The notes: generated by a model not told the origin, from the letters alone. Shown: positions 7,518 to 16,900, numbered from the stretch's first letter. The stretch: 32,851 nt of DNA from Opitutaceae bacterium EW11 (GCA_003054665.1 QAYY01000027.1:1-32851), one strand, 5' to 3'. Translations and numbers: made by a program.

Positions 7518-8516
7518 ATGGTCTCGGGAAATATCCCGCGGGCGAATCTCCGGGAGGAGAATCAGGGGATACGGTTTCGCAAAAAATTGTCGCATTGCGC
7601 CGTTATGCGGCGGGCGGGGAGCAACCGAGATGGCGTCGAGCTGCCGCTGCACTTGTGCCCCGAAGTGCTGGCCTCGAATTCAGGTCTCATTCGAAGCGCG
7701 GAAATGAGCTTCTGCTGCTGTCGCCGATCGTCGAGCGACATGCCGACCCATGCACACCGACAAATGGAAATTGCGCTCTTGTTCGCGCCAGGAGCGTGCA
7801 CGGTGAGTTGGTTGAATGATGGCGGTTTGCGAGAGTCACGGTCGGTGAAGGCCCCGGCGGTCATTATGGTTGCACCCCAGCAATCGCACGCGTGCCGCTG
7901 GGAACAGGGCTCGGATGTCGTCTTGATGTACCTAGAGCCGAGGCTGCACCAGCGGCTGCTCCCGCAAGGGCTCCCGGCACCGGTCGTAGTCTCGCCGGTG
8001 GCCGCCCGCGATCTCCCGTTGTGGCAGCTCGCCAGTGTGGTTCAGAGTTTCGGGTTGGCCGTTGTAAAAGCCCAGGCGCGTGTCGTGCACCTGGTCGCCA
8101 CGGCCCTTTCAACGTATGCCGTCGAATTGCTGGGACGCACCGCTGTCCAGCCGGTGCGTTGTTTGGCGAACATCCTCGTTGAAAAAGTTGAAGCGTTCGT
8201 CGCGGCGCACCTGAGTGCGAATATCTGCACGGACGATATGGCGGCTCATGTCGAGTATTCCGTCCCGCACTTCAGCGCGCTGTTCAAAGCTGCCGTCGGG
8301 ATCACGCCGATCGAGTATCTCTTCCGCCAGCGAATGGAGAAGGCGCGGGAACTTCTGCGCACCGGCAATTACACGATTGGAGAGGTGGCAAAGAAAGTGA
8401 GCTACCTTGATCAGGCCAATTTCGCGAAGAAGTTTGCCGAGCATCACGGGGTCACACCAAAGCAGGTAATCGAGCAGGCGCGGTTGGATTCAGCGGCTCG
8501 TCCGAAAATATCGTAG
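7518..8516 (+). CDS. AraC-family transcriptional regulator
   Basis: 332 residues from the ATG at 7518, chosen because AGGA lies 5 nt upstream; an ATG at 7503 in the same frame would overlap the previous gene. The N-terminal half looks like a cupin-type sensing domain, with conserved-looking THAHRQMEIALLF and APQQSHACRWE segments. The C-terminal 100 residues are a typical double HTH: VEKVEAFVAAHLSANICTDD, YSVPHFSALFKAAVGITPIEY, RQRMEKARELLRTGNYTIGEVA and FAKKFAEHHGVTPKQ. It is followed by the secretion operon, so it could be the activator of transfer genes. The ligand is not known. Confidence 0.88.
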   Translation: MVSGNIPRANLREENQGIRFRKKLSHCAVMRRAGSNRDGVELPLHLCPEVLASNSGLIRSAEMSFCCCRRSSSDMPTHAHRQMEIALLFAPGACTVSWLNDGGLRESRSVKAPAVIMVAPQQSHACRWEQGSDVVLMYLEPRLHQRLLPQGLPAPVVVSPVAARDLPLWQLASVVQSFGLAVVKAQARVVHLVATALSTYAVELLGRTAVQPVRCLANILVEKVEAFVAAHLSANICTDDMAAHVEYSVPHFSALFKAAVGITPIEYLFRQRMEKARELLRTGNYTIGEVAKKVSYLDQANFAKKFAEHHGVTPKQVIEQARLDSAARPKIS

Positions 8517-8576
8517 GCCTGTCGGAACCGTCCCTTTGTCTTCGGGCCTCCGTTGCGGACTATATCGCACGCCACC

Positions 8577-8590
8577 GCCGCGATCGCGGC
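8577..8590. promoter_or_regulatory. Palindrome in the leader of the VirB operon
   Basis: GCCGCGATCGCGGC is a perfect 14-bp palindrome 18 bp ahead of the VirB2-like start codon, in the only gap (92 bp) between the AraC gene and the secretion operon. It could be an operator or a hairpin in the mRNA leader. Confidence 0.35.
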
Positions 8591-8608
8591 GCTGAAGCGA
8601 TAGTCAAA

Positions 8609-8944
8609 ATGAAGACACATAACGGGCGTTGGGTGAGCATCGCGATGATGATGCTCGGTGGAGCGCGGGAGACGAATGCGGCTGTGTTCGGATCGCCGTT
8701 TTTGGCCCAAGTGCCGGGAACGCTGCACAACGCGTTTGAATACGGGTTGGGCATTCTTTTCCTCGCGGGCTTTCTCTGGGGCGTCCTGAAGATTTGGGGA
8801 GGCGCCCACATGATGTCGAAAGGCGATGCCGATGGAAAGATGGGTATCGTGTCCGGCATCATCATCGCTGGCGCAGCGTCGATCATGGCCGCTCTCTTCG
8901 CGATCTTCGGCATGCAAGCCGGTGCATTGACGCCGCAGTTCTGA
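8609..8944 (+). CDS. virB2: VirB2-like (TrbC) conjugative pilin
   Basis: 111 residues with the VirB2/TrbC pilin plan: an N-terminal leader with a short hydrophobic stretch (VSIAMMMLGG), then two membrane helices, GLGILFLAGFLWGVLKIWGG (about 46-65) and IVSGIIIAGAASIMAALFAIFG, separated by a short polar loop with KGDADGK. The mature pilin would insert in the inner membrane before assembly. It is first in the transfer operon and 2 bp before the VirB3 gene. The leader cleavage site is not clear. Confidence 0.8.
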   Translation: MKTHNGRWVSIAMMMLGGARETNAAVFGSPFLAQVPGTLHNAFEYGLGILFLAGFLWGVLKIWGGAHMMSKGDADGKMGIVSGIIIAGAASIMAALFAIFGMQAGALTPQF

Positions 8945-8946
8945 CC

Positions 8947-9297
8947 ATGGCCGACCTTCGGATCACTGACACGAACAGCGCCAACGACAGTCGAGGGCGC
9001 GCGTTCGGACTCGAGGGCAATGATTTCATCTACGTCCTCGTCGCCCTGGTCGCCGCCATGGGTTTCCACCTCGTTTGTACGGCGGTCCTGCATTTCCACG
9101 TCTTCTCCGCGCTGGTACTCGCCATGCCGGTATTCGCAGTGCCCGCCGCTTGGGTCGTCCTTCTGCGGCACGGCAAACCCGCAGGCTATGCGGGCGACTG
9201 GTTCGAGAATCTCGTGAGCCGCGAGGGATGGTCGTTGGCGCATGGCGCACAACCTGAGCCATTCAGGGAGGGCCAAAATGAGCAGCCATCCACCTAA
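8947..9297 (+). CDS. virB3: VirB3-like inner-membrane protein
   Basis: 116 residues from the ATG at 8947, two bases after the pilin stop. The N-terminal 28 residues are polar. Two closely spaced hydrophobic segments follow (DFIYVLVALVAAMGFHLV and FSALVLAMPVFAVPAAWVVLL), then a cytoplasmic tail. Size, topology and the position between VirB2 and VirB4 match VirB3/TraL-type proteins, which support pilus assembly with VirB4. The 3' end overlaps the VirB4 gene by 20 bp. Confidence 0.78.
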   Translation: MADLRITDTNSANDSRGRAFGLEGNDFIYVLVALVAAMGFHLVCTAVLHFHVFSALVLAMPVFAVPAAWVVLLRHGKPAGYAGDWFENLVSREGWSLAHGAQPEPFREGQNEQPST

Positions 9298-11899
9298 CGG
9301 ATTCTTCGCCGAAGGGATGATCCTGTTCGGTGCGTTGCACAAGGGCGCTACCGCGGCGAAAGGGTTCATCCTGCAGCCCCCCGATTTGCGGGGTGCCAGC
9401 ATCGCTACGCTGAACGGGTATCAGGACAAGATTCGCAGTCTGCTCGCGAATCTCGGTGAACGCACGCGGGCGCAATTTCAATGGACCTGCAGTTCCGATT
9501 ATCGGCAGGAGCTCACGCGGTATTTTCGGGAAACGGAAAAGGTCGTACACCCGCAGATCAGAAAGGCGCGGATGGAGCGCTTCGAACGCTACTGGGGAAT
9601 GATGCAGCGGCGCGAGCTACGTCGGGAGAATCTGGTGCTCTTCCTCTCCACCGAAGTCGCGACCAGTGGCGTACCGCTAGGGACAACGGCCGCCATCGCT
9701 GCATTCTACGAGAAAGTCATCGGCCAGTTGAAGGCTCAATTCGACGAATTGGGCGGCACGCTGCGGACGATCTTCGGCGCGGACACGACGGTCACGCCGA
9801 TGGACGACCTCGACCACTTCACGTATTGCGCGAAGTTCCTCAATCCCTCGCTCGCGGAGCGGTTCGATCACGACTTCGCCGCCCAATTCAATCCCGAGCT
9901 GAGTCTCCAGGAGAACTGCTGGAACTCGGACGGCGTCGGCATCCAGAACGTCGGGTTCTACCTGGATAATCGGTACCACACGATCTTCACGATGAAACGG
10001 TGGCCCAGCCGGACTTATCCGGGAATCATTCACCGGCTCACCGGGCTTCCGTTCCTCGATTACCAGATAACGTGCAACGTTGAGCCGCTGCCGGCCAAGC
10101 GGGAGGTCGACCGGGAGGAAAAGGCGGTCGAGCGGCTCCGCAACGAATATCAGGGCAACGGCCGGCATTCGCTGCTGGTCGCCGTCGGCAAGAAAGAGCG
10201 AAAGATCGAATCGCTCTCCACCGGATTCATCCGGCCGTTCACCACTACGTTTATTATTCGCGTGTGGGATGAAACCGAGGTCGCGTTGTCGGCGAAGTGT
10301 GCGGCGATCAAAAACGCGATCAACAATCTCGGCGGGGCGCAGTACTATGAATGCGCGCTGCCCTCGACGGCGAAGAAACTCTTCTTCTCGTCCTGGCCGG
10401 GCTGGACCCACAGCGGCTATCAGCACCGTACGCTGTACGCCGAGGACAGCTATCTCGCCGACATGCTGCCGTTCTCGGCCACATTCACGGGCCACTTGGC
10501 GGAAGCCGAGGCGATCTACGACGGTGCGCAGAACAACCTGGTTGGCCTCCGAACGTTTCTCGGCATTCCGCCGTCGCCGCAGCACGCGGTGCTGCTTGGC
10601 GCTACCGGCGCAGGAAAGTCGGTCCACATGCGCGATTTTCTGGAGCAGACCGCGCCGTATTTCGACTACACCGTCGTGATCGAAGAGGGCCTGTCGTACG
10701 AGAGCTACACTCGTGCGATGGGTGAGCGGCCGATCATTCTTCACCCGGATGGCGATCTCACGATCAATTACTTTGATACCGGCGGCATGCCGCTCGCGCA
10801 GTTGCAGGTGGCAACGGCCGTGGCGCTGCTCTCGCGGATGATCGGCGAAGCGCCGGACGCCGAGACTCAGCAAGTCCGGCAGGCGATTCTCGCCCGCTAT
10901 ATTCATCAACTGTACGAAGACACATTCGAAGAGTGGTCGAAGCGAAACCGCGACAAACTACCGCGCATTCAGCGGCTAGCGTGCGCGGCGCATCGTTGGA
11001 AGCAGGAGCGGATGCCCGCGGGTTCGACGAAAGTGGAGGCGTATGCCGAGCTTCGTGACCTTCTTTCGGCGCAGGACGAGCAAGCGCTTGAGTTCGTTGC
11101 ACACATTACCGAAGAACAGATCACGGCGTTTCTGAAACATCCGCAAACCGAGCGGACGGTGATGCAGACAGCGCATGCGGAGTACAGCCCGGACGATTAC
11201 CCGGTGCACACGAGCCTGGTCGAGTTGATGCAGTTCGCCCGATTCGAAGAGCACCGGAAGGACGAGGTGGATCATCTGGCGACGCTGCTGTCAGCCTGGA
11301 CTGCCCACGGGCAGTACGGACGGCTATTCGATGGCCGCACCAATGTATCGCTCACCGGAAAGATCGCGCATTTCGAGTTGGGTTACATTCCGGAGCAGGC
11401 GAACGATCTGAAAACCGCTGCAGGCCTGCTGATCGCCGGCTTTACGCGCCAGCACATCATTTCGCTCCCGCGCCACCGCTGGAAGCGGATCCTGTACGAG
11501 GAGCTGGCGCGGTTCCTGGACGTCCCAGGCGGCGAGAAGATCGTCGCTGAGTCCTACGCGCAACTGCGCAAGTTCAACTGCTGGACCGCATCCATCGTGC
11601 AGCAGTACAGCAAATTCAAAGACACGCGGATTCGCCCGGCAGTGATCGGGAATTCGAAGCAGTTTTTCCTGATGCGCCAATTCGACCGCACTGACATCGA
11701 GGCAATTGCCGCTGACATCGGGCTGCCAGAGTCGATTGGCTCCGCGATCCAGAATTACCCCATGCCGGAGCAGCAGCCCGCCGGAAGGAAGTTTTCCAGT
11801 CTATGTTTCTACTCGCCGGTCATTGATCCGCCGCTGTGTGGGACCGTGCGCAACGTTCAGCCGAACAAAGAGGCAATCCATGAAGAAGCTGCGGTGTAG
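9278..11899 (+). CDS. virB4: VirB4-family secretion ATPase
   Basis: 873 residues from the ATG at 9278, preferred to an in-frame ATG at 9242 because GGGAGG stands 7 nt upstream. The N-terminal half matches the CagE/TrbE/VirB4 region. The C-terminal ATPase has Walker A GATGAGKS at 441-448, and ILYEELARFLDVPGGEK near residue 735 occupies the place of Walker B. KQFFLMRQFDRTDIEAIAADIGLPES near the end is typical of the family. VirB4 energises pilus biogenesis and substrate transfer at the inner membrane. The 3' end overlaps the next lipoprotein gene by 20 bp. Confidence 0.93.
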   Translation: MSSHPPNGFFAEGMILFGALHKGATAAKGFILQPPDLRGASIATLNGYQDKIRSLLANLGERTRAQFQWTCSSDYRQELTRYFRETEKVVHPQIRKARMERFERYWGMMQRRELRRENLVLFLSTEVATSGVPLGTTAAIAAFYEKVIGQLKAQFDELGGTLRTIFGADTTVTPMDDLDHFTYCAKFLNPSLAERFDHDFAAQFNPELSLQENCWNSDGVGIQNVGFYLDNRYHTIFTMKRWPSRTYPGIIHRLTGLPFLDYQITCNVEPLPAKREVDREEKAVERLRNEYQGNGRHSLLVAVGKKERKIESLSTGFIRPFTTTFIIRVWDETEVALSAKCAAIKNAINNLGGAQYYECALPSTAKKLFFSSWPGWTHSGYQHRTLYAEDSYLADMLPFSATFTGHLAEAEAIYDGAQNNLVGLRTFLGIPPSPQHAVLLGATGAGKSVHMRDFLEQTAPYFDYTVVIEEGLSYESYTRAMGERPIILHPDGDLTINYFDTGGMPLAQLQVATAVALLSRMIGEAPDAETQQVRQAILARYIHQLYEDTFEEWSKRNRDKLPRIQRLACAAHRWKQERMPAGSTKVEAYAELRDLLSAQDEQALEFVAHITEEQITAFLKHPQTERTVMQTAHAEYSPDDYPVHTSLVELMQFARFEEHRKDEVDHLATLLSAWTAHGQYGRLFDGRTNVSLTGKIAHFELGYIPEQANDLKTAAGLLIAGFTRQHIISLPRHRWKRILYEELARFLDVPGGEKIVAESYAQLRKFNCWTASIVQQYSKFKDTRIRPAVIGNSKQFFLMRQFDRTDIEAIAADIGLPESIGSAIQNYPMPEQQPAGRKFSSLCFYSPVIDPPLCGTVRNVQPNKEAIHEEAAV

Positions 11900-12305
11900 G
11901 GGTGTGGCCCCAATCCTCGTCGGTCTGTCGGTTTTGTTCTGTGCCGGATGCGCGGGCATGGGGCGCGGCATGTCGGAAATTGCGGGCACCGGAACAGGTG
12001 GCGCGGTCGGCTACGAGGTTTCGGACCACAAGATCGGCGGAGCTGCTGCCGGTGCCGCAGTTGGATTCCTCGCCACGAAAGTTGCGGAACGCGGCGTGCA
12101 GCACGCCGAAAACGACGCGGAAAAACGTGGCTATGACCGCGCAATGAATCAGGCGGTGAAGCAGCAGTACTGGATCATCCAGGAGCAACAGCGCGCCGCA
12201 AAAACCGAAACGCGTCCGACGATGATGCCGGTCGTCGTACCGGAATCCACGCAGGATGGTGTGATCCGGAAAGAATCAATCGCGTTTGTCCCCGTCGCAC
12301 CATGA
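11880..12305 (+). CDS. Glycine-zipper lipoprotein in the secretion operon
   Basis: 141 residues. A signal peptide ends in a lipobox-like LFCAGC (lipidated cysteine near residue 24). Glycine-rich segments follow (GTGTGGAVGYEVSD, IGGAAAGAAVGFLATKVAE), resembling glycine-zipper outer-membrane lipoproteins, then a Q/R-rich helix. It starts inside the VirB4 gene and overlaps the VirB5-like gene by 4 nt (ATGA). A role in the outer-membrane part of the channel is inferred. It is one of three lipoproteins in this operon, and which is the functional VirB7 cannot be told from sequence. Confidence 0.75.
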   Translation: MKKLRCRGVAPILVGLSVLFCAGCAGMGRGMSEIAGTGTGGAVGYEVSDHKIGGAAAGAAVGFLATKVAERGVQHAENDAEKRGYDRAMNQAVKQQYWIIQEQQRAAKTETRPTMMPVVVPESTQDGVIRKESIAFVPVAP

Positions 12306-13096
12306 AACCGATCCTTTGCGTCTTCGCTCTTCTCGTCGCCGCAGTTGCTCGCGGGCAAATTCCCGTCACAGATGCCGCGAGCATCGCGAACAACCGCATC
12401 ATCCAGGCGGAGAATCTCTCGAAGTGGGTCGACAGCATCAGTCACCTCCAGCAGCAGATCGATGCTCTCAATCGGCAGATCAACATCACCTCGGACATCC
12501 GGCGTTGGGGTGGTGACCCGAAGGCGGCCGGCGCCAATCTCATTCTGGAGGGACTCGGCGGGCCCGATCTCGTTCATGAGTACGGTCGAGCCCAGCGCGC
12601 CGTCGTCGGGGTCGTCGATAGCCTGTATTCGTTGAAACGCACCGCCAACGGCACATTCGACGCGATTGGGAGTGCCGACCTGGACGGGAACGAAATGAAA
12701 CGCGACCCGATGATCTATCGGCGGTATGCGGTCCTCGACGCGAAGCAGGATCTCTCGGCGCAGGTCACGGCAGAAACGGGTCAGCGTGAACAGCAACTGC
12801 AGAGTGAAATCGCTGCCACGCTCGAGGATTTGAAAGCGGCAGACACGGATGCCGAGGTGCAGAAGCAGTCGGCAAAGCTCAGTGCGCTGAACGGGCAACT
12901 CGCCCAGGTCGAAGCAGCACGTCGACGCGAAGTTGACGGCGTGATGCTGCAGAAAATCGCGAATGACAGCCGATCCGAGGAAGAACAACGCGCTGAGGCG
13001 GAACTAGAAGCGCGGAATGACTACTTAGCTAATCAGCGCATCTCCGCGTTCATGAAGACGGTGAAGGTGCGCCAAAACAATGATCCCACAGATTAA
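12302..13096 (+). CDS. virB5: VirB5/TrbJ-like minor pilus or periplasmic protein
   Basis: 264 residues with a clear N-terminal signal peptide (FALLVAAVARG, cleavage about residue 18). The mature part is almost wholly helical: an N-terminal heptad-like segment (NRIIQAENLSKWVDSISHLQ), a middle region, and a long charged coiled coil (LQSEIAATLEDLKAADTDAE to LNGQLAQVEAARRREVDG). This agrees with VirB5/TrbJ proteins, which sit at the pilus tip or in the periplasm. Position between VirB4 and VirB6 supports the call. It overlaps the next small lipoprotein gene by 17 bp. Confidence 0.7.
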   Translation: MKPILCVFALLVAAVARGQIPVTDAASIANNRIIQAENLSKWVDSISHLQQQIDALNRQINITSDIRRWGGDPKAAGANLILEGLGGPDLVHEYGRAQRAVVGVVDSLYSLKRTANGTFDAIGSADLDGNEMKRDPMIYRRYAVLDAKQDLSAQVTAETGQREQQLQSEIAATLEDLKAADTDAEVQKQSAKLSALNGQLAQVEAARRREVDGVMLQKIANDSRSEEEQRAEAELEARNDYLANQRISAFMKTVKVRQNNDPTD

Positions 13097-13355
13097 GCCC
13101 CACTCGGTTGCCGCGGTGTTCCTGGCCTGTTTGACCCTCGCCGGTTGCGGAAGATCGGAGCCCACCACGAAACAAAAGGAAACGACAGGTCTCACTCCCG
13201 AGCAAAAAGCAGCACGGGATCTGCAGAAGTCCAACGACGCAGTGACCGCAATTGACCAGAAGATCGGGCGAAAATTGGAGCCAATGGATATCGGCGTACC
13301 GAGCGACACGAAGCAGACCACGACAACGACGGTAGCGCCGCCAAAGAAGCAATAG
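13080..13355 (+). CDS. Small lipoprotein (entry-exclusion or VirB7-like)
   Basis: 91 residues. The signal peptide ends in LTLAGC, a clear lipobox (cysteine at residue 23). The mature part is short, polar and rich in K, T and Q, with a threonine run near the C-terminus. Small lipoproteins between VirB5 and VirB6 are often entry-exclusion proteins (Eex-like, as in R388-type systems) or VirB7. Nothing in the sequence decides between them. Confidence 0.72.
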   Translation: MIPQIKPHSVAAVFLACLTLAGCGRSEPTTKQKETTGLTPEQKAARDLQKSNDAVTAIDQKIGRKLEPMDIGVPSDTKQTTTTTVAPPKKQ

Positions 13356-13359
13356 GACT

Positions 13360-14304
13360 ATGGAAATTTACCTGCCCACTCTCGAACAGAAGATCGTCGA
13401 ACTCGTGACGGCCTTTCGGTTCATCGTGTTCGCGATCATGGTGGTGGGCCTGGTGGTCTACGCATCGCGTCCCGGCGGCCAAGGCGCCGACTTGTTCCGT
13501 GTACTGACGCGAGCAATCGTTTTGGTGGCCGCTATCGCGTACATGAATGTCTGGTTCCCGAAAGTGGAGCAGACATTCCTCCACATCGCAGAGTTCGTTG
13601 ACCCAGGTTACAACGAACATCCTGCCGCCGCAGCGGACGCGATCAGGCAATCGACTGCCGATAATCCCGAGGGGCAGACATGGTCTTGGCGGCATTTGAA
13701 CGAGTCCATCTACCAAGCCGTCTCAAGGGCTCTCGCAAACGTCTTCATCTACATTGGCACGCTTGTGACCGTGCCAATGCACATCCTGCAGTATGTGCTT
13801 CGGTGGCTCATTTACCTGATCATGCCGTTCATGTTGGCGCTGGTGATGGTGCCAGGGATGAGCGGGATCGCCGTACGATTCTTCCAGCAGATGCTTGCCG
13901 TGTTGGCATGGCCGATTGGCTTTGCCCTCACAAATCTGGTGGCGCTGTCGGTGTGGAACGATTTCCGCAGTGCTGTCGGTCCTAACCCGGCCACGGTCGG
14001 CGATGCGTTGTATTCGCCGCTTTTAACGATGATGGGCGGCATACTCGCCACCGTCATGATCCTCGTCGGCATGCTCGCGACCCCGGTCGTGATGCAGATG
14101 CTATTTGCGCAGGGGCACGCGTTCAGCGGGGCCTCTGCTAACGTCGCCCATTGGGTGCGTAGCGGTTCCAGCATGATCTACGGCGTCGGTGACCGCGTGT
14201 TCCCACGCGGTGCAACGACGCTCGCCCCGCAGGCGAGCGTGTCGGTTGCACCGCCGCGCCCACCGCCGCCTCCGTTGGGAATCGAAGCACGTCCCGGAAT
14301 CTAA
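13360..14304 (+). CDS. virB6: VirB6/TrbL-like polytopic membrane protein
   Basis: 314 residues with about six hydrophobic segments: near 18-36, 46-64, 126-142, 145-165 (LRWLIYLIMPFMLALVMVPG), 178-196 and 222-244 (ILATVMILVGMLATPVVMQML). A periplasmic loop lies between the second and third. The C-terminal tail is proline-rich (PPRPPPPP). This is the usual plan of VirB6/TrbL, the inner-membrane component through which DNA passes. AGGA precedes the ATG. The gene sits between VirB5 and VirB8, as in classic virB operons. Confidence 0.82.
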   Translation: MEIYLPTLEQKIVELVTAFRFIVFAIMVVGLVVYASRPGGQGADLFRVLTRAIVLVAAIAYMNVWFPKVEQTFLHIAEFVDPGYNEHPAAAADAIRQSTADNPEGQTWSWRHLNESIYQAVSRALANVFIYIGTLVTVPMHILQYVLRWLIYLIMPFMLALVMVPGMSGIAVRFFQQMLAVLAWPIGFALTNLVALSVWNDFRSAVGPNPATVGDALYSPLLTMMGGILATVMILVGMLATPVVMQMLFAQGHAFSGASANVAHWVRSGSSMIYGVGDRVFPRGATTLAPQASVSVAPPRPPPPPLGIEARPGI

Positions 14305-14316
14305 GGAGGACTCAAG

Positions 14317-15009
14317 ATGGTTTCGTCGGTCGCTGAAATACGCGAAAGGCCGGAGGCTTTGCGCGAAACAAGGGTCAAAAACGGGCATCCGCCATCGGCG
14401 CCGGCACGCGTGCGCGTATTCTCCCCGGCGAGACTGTTCGCCGATCACGCGTTCGCCGCCCGGGCGTGGTGCGTAATCGCGTGCGCTGCGGTCGCCCTGT
14501 GCATCATTCAACCGTACTTCATCGTCCGCGCGGCGAACTCGCGCGAACGCGTTGTCGTCCTCGATGGCGCCGGCACCTTCTCGATTTCGCCGGTCCTCGG
14601 TTTCGAGCAGGCGAAGGAACTGCACGAGGCGATGACGTTGTGGGCGACCCTGGCGCTGTTTCAGCGGAACCCGCAGGGATTCGATTATCCCGACGTACTC
14701 CAAAAACTCTTCCTCACCGATGCATACCAGAGGGCGCAGCATGATCGCGACGCCACCAAGAGCGAATTTGAGCTGAAGAACATCCATCAGAAACCGGAGG
14801 TGTTCAAAATGGACGTCCTCCGCACGAGAGAGGATCGCGTGCTCGTGAGGGTGGAAGGGCAGCTGATTCGAACCGGCGTCTTCGAAAACCAGGTATTCAC
14901 CGAGGCGCCGAAGTTCACGCTCAACCTCACTTTCGCCCGGAATCCGAACATGCTCGCGAACAAACGCTACCCCCTAGCGGTATGGACCTACGACTACAGC
15001 ATTCATTGA
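14317..15009 (+). CDS. virB8: VirB8-like assembly factor
   Basis: 230 residues. A cytoplasmic N-terminus of about 48 residues, one membrane helix (CVIACAAVALCIIQPYFIV), then a periplasmic domain. The order before VirB9 and VirB10 and the bitopic topology fit VirB8, which nucleates the inner-membrane complex. TAAGGAGG lies 7 nt before the ATG and is the strongest ribosome-binding site in the operon, which may boost this and the following genes. The 3' end overlaps VirB9 by 28 bp. Confidence 0.8.
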   Translation: MVSSVAEIRERPEALRETRVKNGHPPSAPARVRVFSPARLFADHAFAARAWCVIACAAVALCIIQPYFIVRAANSRERVVVLDGAGTFSISPVLGFEQAKELHEAMTLWATLALFQRNPQGFDYPDVLQKLFLTDAYQRAQHDRDATKSEFELKNIHQKPEVFKMDVLRTREDRVLVRVEGQLIRTGVFENQVFTEAPKFTLNLTFARNPNMLANKRYPLAVWTYDYSIH

Positions 15010-15854
15010 TCGTGGGCCTCGTCGCTTGCGGGTTGTGTGCGCGCGCCGACGTGCAATCGCTGCAGACCCAGGCAATCAAGCAATTCCCGTTGGATGAACG
15101 CACCGTTTACGAGGTGCCGATCAGCCGCGATGTGCCGACCACGTTGATGTTCCCGTCGGCGATCATGGGCCTGGAAGGAGCAAACGTGTCCGCAAGTCCA
15201 GATACTCCCGCGCCGGTGCTGCTGTCGTACACGCCTGGTCGGTATTTCTTCAGTGTCCGGGCGCTGGACCCGAATGCACACGCCGGCGTCAACGTCATCT
15301 GGAAGAACAAGACATACGTCATCCGCTTCACCGCTTCGGATCAGCCATATGGTTCCGTGACATTCTATGAGGACGAACTGACTGGTCGGAGCGCGAGTTT
15401 CCAGCGACGCGTCACGCCGGAGGTTCTGCTCGGACTGCTCGACCGAGCCAAGAGCTTCGACCTGCTGCAGAAGCAGTACCCTGAAGCCGTTCAGCAGATC
15501 GACCATGTGACGCCGGGCACCGTGAGCCCCTACCGCGACTTTCGGGTGATAGTGGAAGACGTGTTCCGCTTCGATCCGGAGGACACGTTGGTGTTTCGCC
15601 TGCGCTTCGAAAGCAGCGGCGACAAGGAAGTGATCTATCAGCCCCAGCGGCTGGCCGTGCGAGTCGGGCAGGACATCTACTACGCGTCGATTGTCGATGC
15701 GTCGGGCATCGTTCCGCCGAAGGCGACAACGGCCGCGTATTTCGCGATCACGGGCACGCCACGGGGCGGACGCGCGAACCTCAGCGTAAAGAACTCCTTC
15801 AGCGTCATCGTCGAGCGGGTCGAGCGGGACGCGAAATTGATCATCCCTCAATGA
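14982..15854 (+). CDS. virB9: VirB9-like outer-membrane core protein
   Basis: 290 residues with an N-terminal signal peptide (SLIVGLVACGLCARA). The N-terminal half is beta-rich (VYEVPISRDVPTTLMFPSAI, then GRYFFSVRALDP), which is the inner-layer fold of VirB9/TrbG/TraO proteins. The C-terminal domain (from about 190) is also beta-rich and contains DTLVFRLRFES and a YYASIVDASG segment. VirB9 binds VirB7 and VirB10 to form the core complex. The stop overlaps the VirB10 start by 4 nt. Confidence 0.82.
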   Translation: MDLRLQHSLIVGLVACGLCARADVQSLQTQAIKQFPLDERTVYEVPISRDVPTTLMFPSAIMGLEGANVSASPDTPAPVLLSYTPGRYFFSVRALDPNAHAGVNVIWKNKTYVIRFTASDQPYGSVTFYEDELTGRSASFQRRVTPEVLLGLLDRAKSFDLLQKQYPEAVQQIDHVTPGTVSPYRDFRVIVEDVFRFDPEDTLVFRLRFESSGDKEVIYQPQRLAVRVGQDIYYASIVDASGIVPPKATTAAYFAITGTPRGGRANLSVKNSFSVIVERVERDAKLIIPQ

Positions 15855-16900
15855 GCTTTCGCCTCCTGCCGTTTCTCAGATCCCCAACCGGGAACATCGT
15901 TGTCTTCGCGGCATTCGTCGTTTTCGGGGGTGTCACGATGCTGCGCAGCAATGCGCGGGAACGTGCGCGAACAGCGCAGATGACGAAGGTCGACACCGTG
16001 TCCGCCACTCCAGCAATCGAGACGATGACGCGTCCGACTCTTCCGTTTATGCCGGCGCTACTGGTCAAGAGCACGCGAGACCCGAAGCCGGCGATGTCAG
16101 CACCGGAAGAAGAACTCCCCGTTGAGCGCGGATTCCTCAGGCGGCAACCACCCAAGCCGCACGTACTGCCGATAAGCCTCGTCTCGACAGCGGCAGATCC
16201 AGCGCCGCAACTTTCGAAAACGTATGCGCCGTACGGCCGCCTCATTCCGTGCGAGACCGTCATCACGCTCGAGTCCTCGAAACTCGACACTCCGGTCATT
16301 GGATTGGTCACCGAAGATGTCTGGCACAATGGCGAGTTGATCATTCCCGCCGGAGCGGAGGTGCACGGTCGGGCTTCGCTGGATCGATCGCGCGAGCGCA
16401 TCGCAGCCTCCGGCAAATGGGTGGTGGTCTGGCGCGATAGCTCGCCCCTCAACGGGACCGAACTCGTGCTCAACGGCATTGCGCTGGACCGGGAGAAGGA
16501 TGACGCCAGCGGTGAGTTTGGACTCCGCGATGGCTCGGCCGGGTTGGTCGGCGACCTGATCAAGTCGGACGATTACCAGGAAGTGAAGATGTTCGCCTCG
16601 ACCTTCCTCGCTGGGGTGGCGAGCGGGCTCCAGCAGCTCCAGAATCAGGGCACCGCGTTCGGCGACATCGTGCAGGTGCCGAAGGTGTCGGGGCGCAATG
16701 CCGCCCTGCAAGGCACGGCGGACGTGCTGAACGCCTACGCGCACCAAATCCAGGAAGCGATCGCCCGCGATGGATTCTACGTCCGAGTGCCGGCGGGACA
16801 CCAATTCTACCTCTATGTGACCGAAACCATCGACCAGGCGAACGGCAGTCGCGGGAACAAGAAAAATGAAGAAGTTTGGAGGACGCAGAATGAAAAATAA
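15851..16900 (+). CDS. virB10: VirB10/TrbI-like core protein
   Basis: 349 residues. One N-terminal membrane helix (about 15-31, IVVFAAFVVFGGVTML), then a low-complexity proline-containing periplasmic stretch, then the VirB10/TrbI beta-barrel domain: LIPCETVITLESSKLDTPVI, a V-I-PAG-EVHG turn, and the C-terminal DGFYVRVPAGHQFYLYVT. VirB10 spans both membranes and senses ATP energy from VirD4/VirB4. It overlaps the following lipoprotein gene by 11 bp. Confidence 0.9.
   Translation: MSFRLLPFLRSPTGNIVVFAAFVVFGGVTMLRSNARERARTAQMTKVDTVSATPAIETMTRPTLPFMPALLVKSTRDPKPAMSAPEEELPVERGFLRRQPPKPHVLPISLVSTAADPAPQLSKTYAPYGRLIPCETVITLESSKLDTPVIGLVTEDVWHNGELIIPAGAEVHGRASLDRSRERIAASGKWVVVWRDSSPLNGTELVLNGIALDREKDDASGEFGLRDGSAGLVGDLIKSDDYQEVKMFASTFLAGVASGLQQLQNQGTAFGDIVQVPKVSGRNAALQGTADVLNAYAHQIQEAIARDGFYVRVPAGHQFYLYVTETIDQANGSRGNKKNEEVWRTQNEK

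Noticed and set aside
9677-10909. 410-codon frame opposite VirB4
   Set aside because: It lies fully antisense to the clear VirB4 ATPase and is arginine-rich without motifs; an antisense shadow typical of G+C-rich genes.
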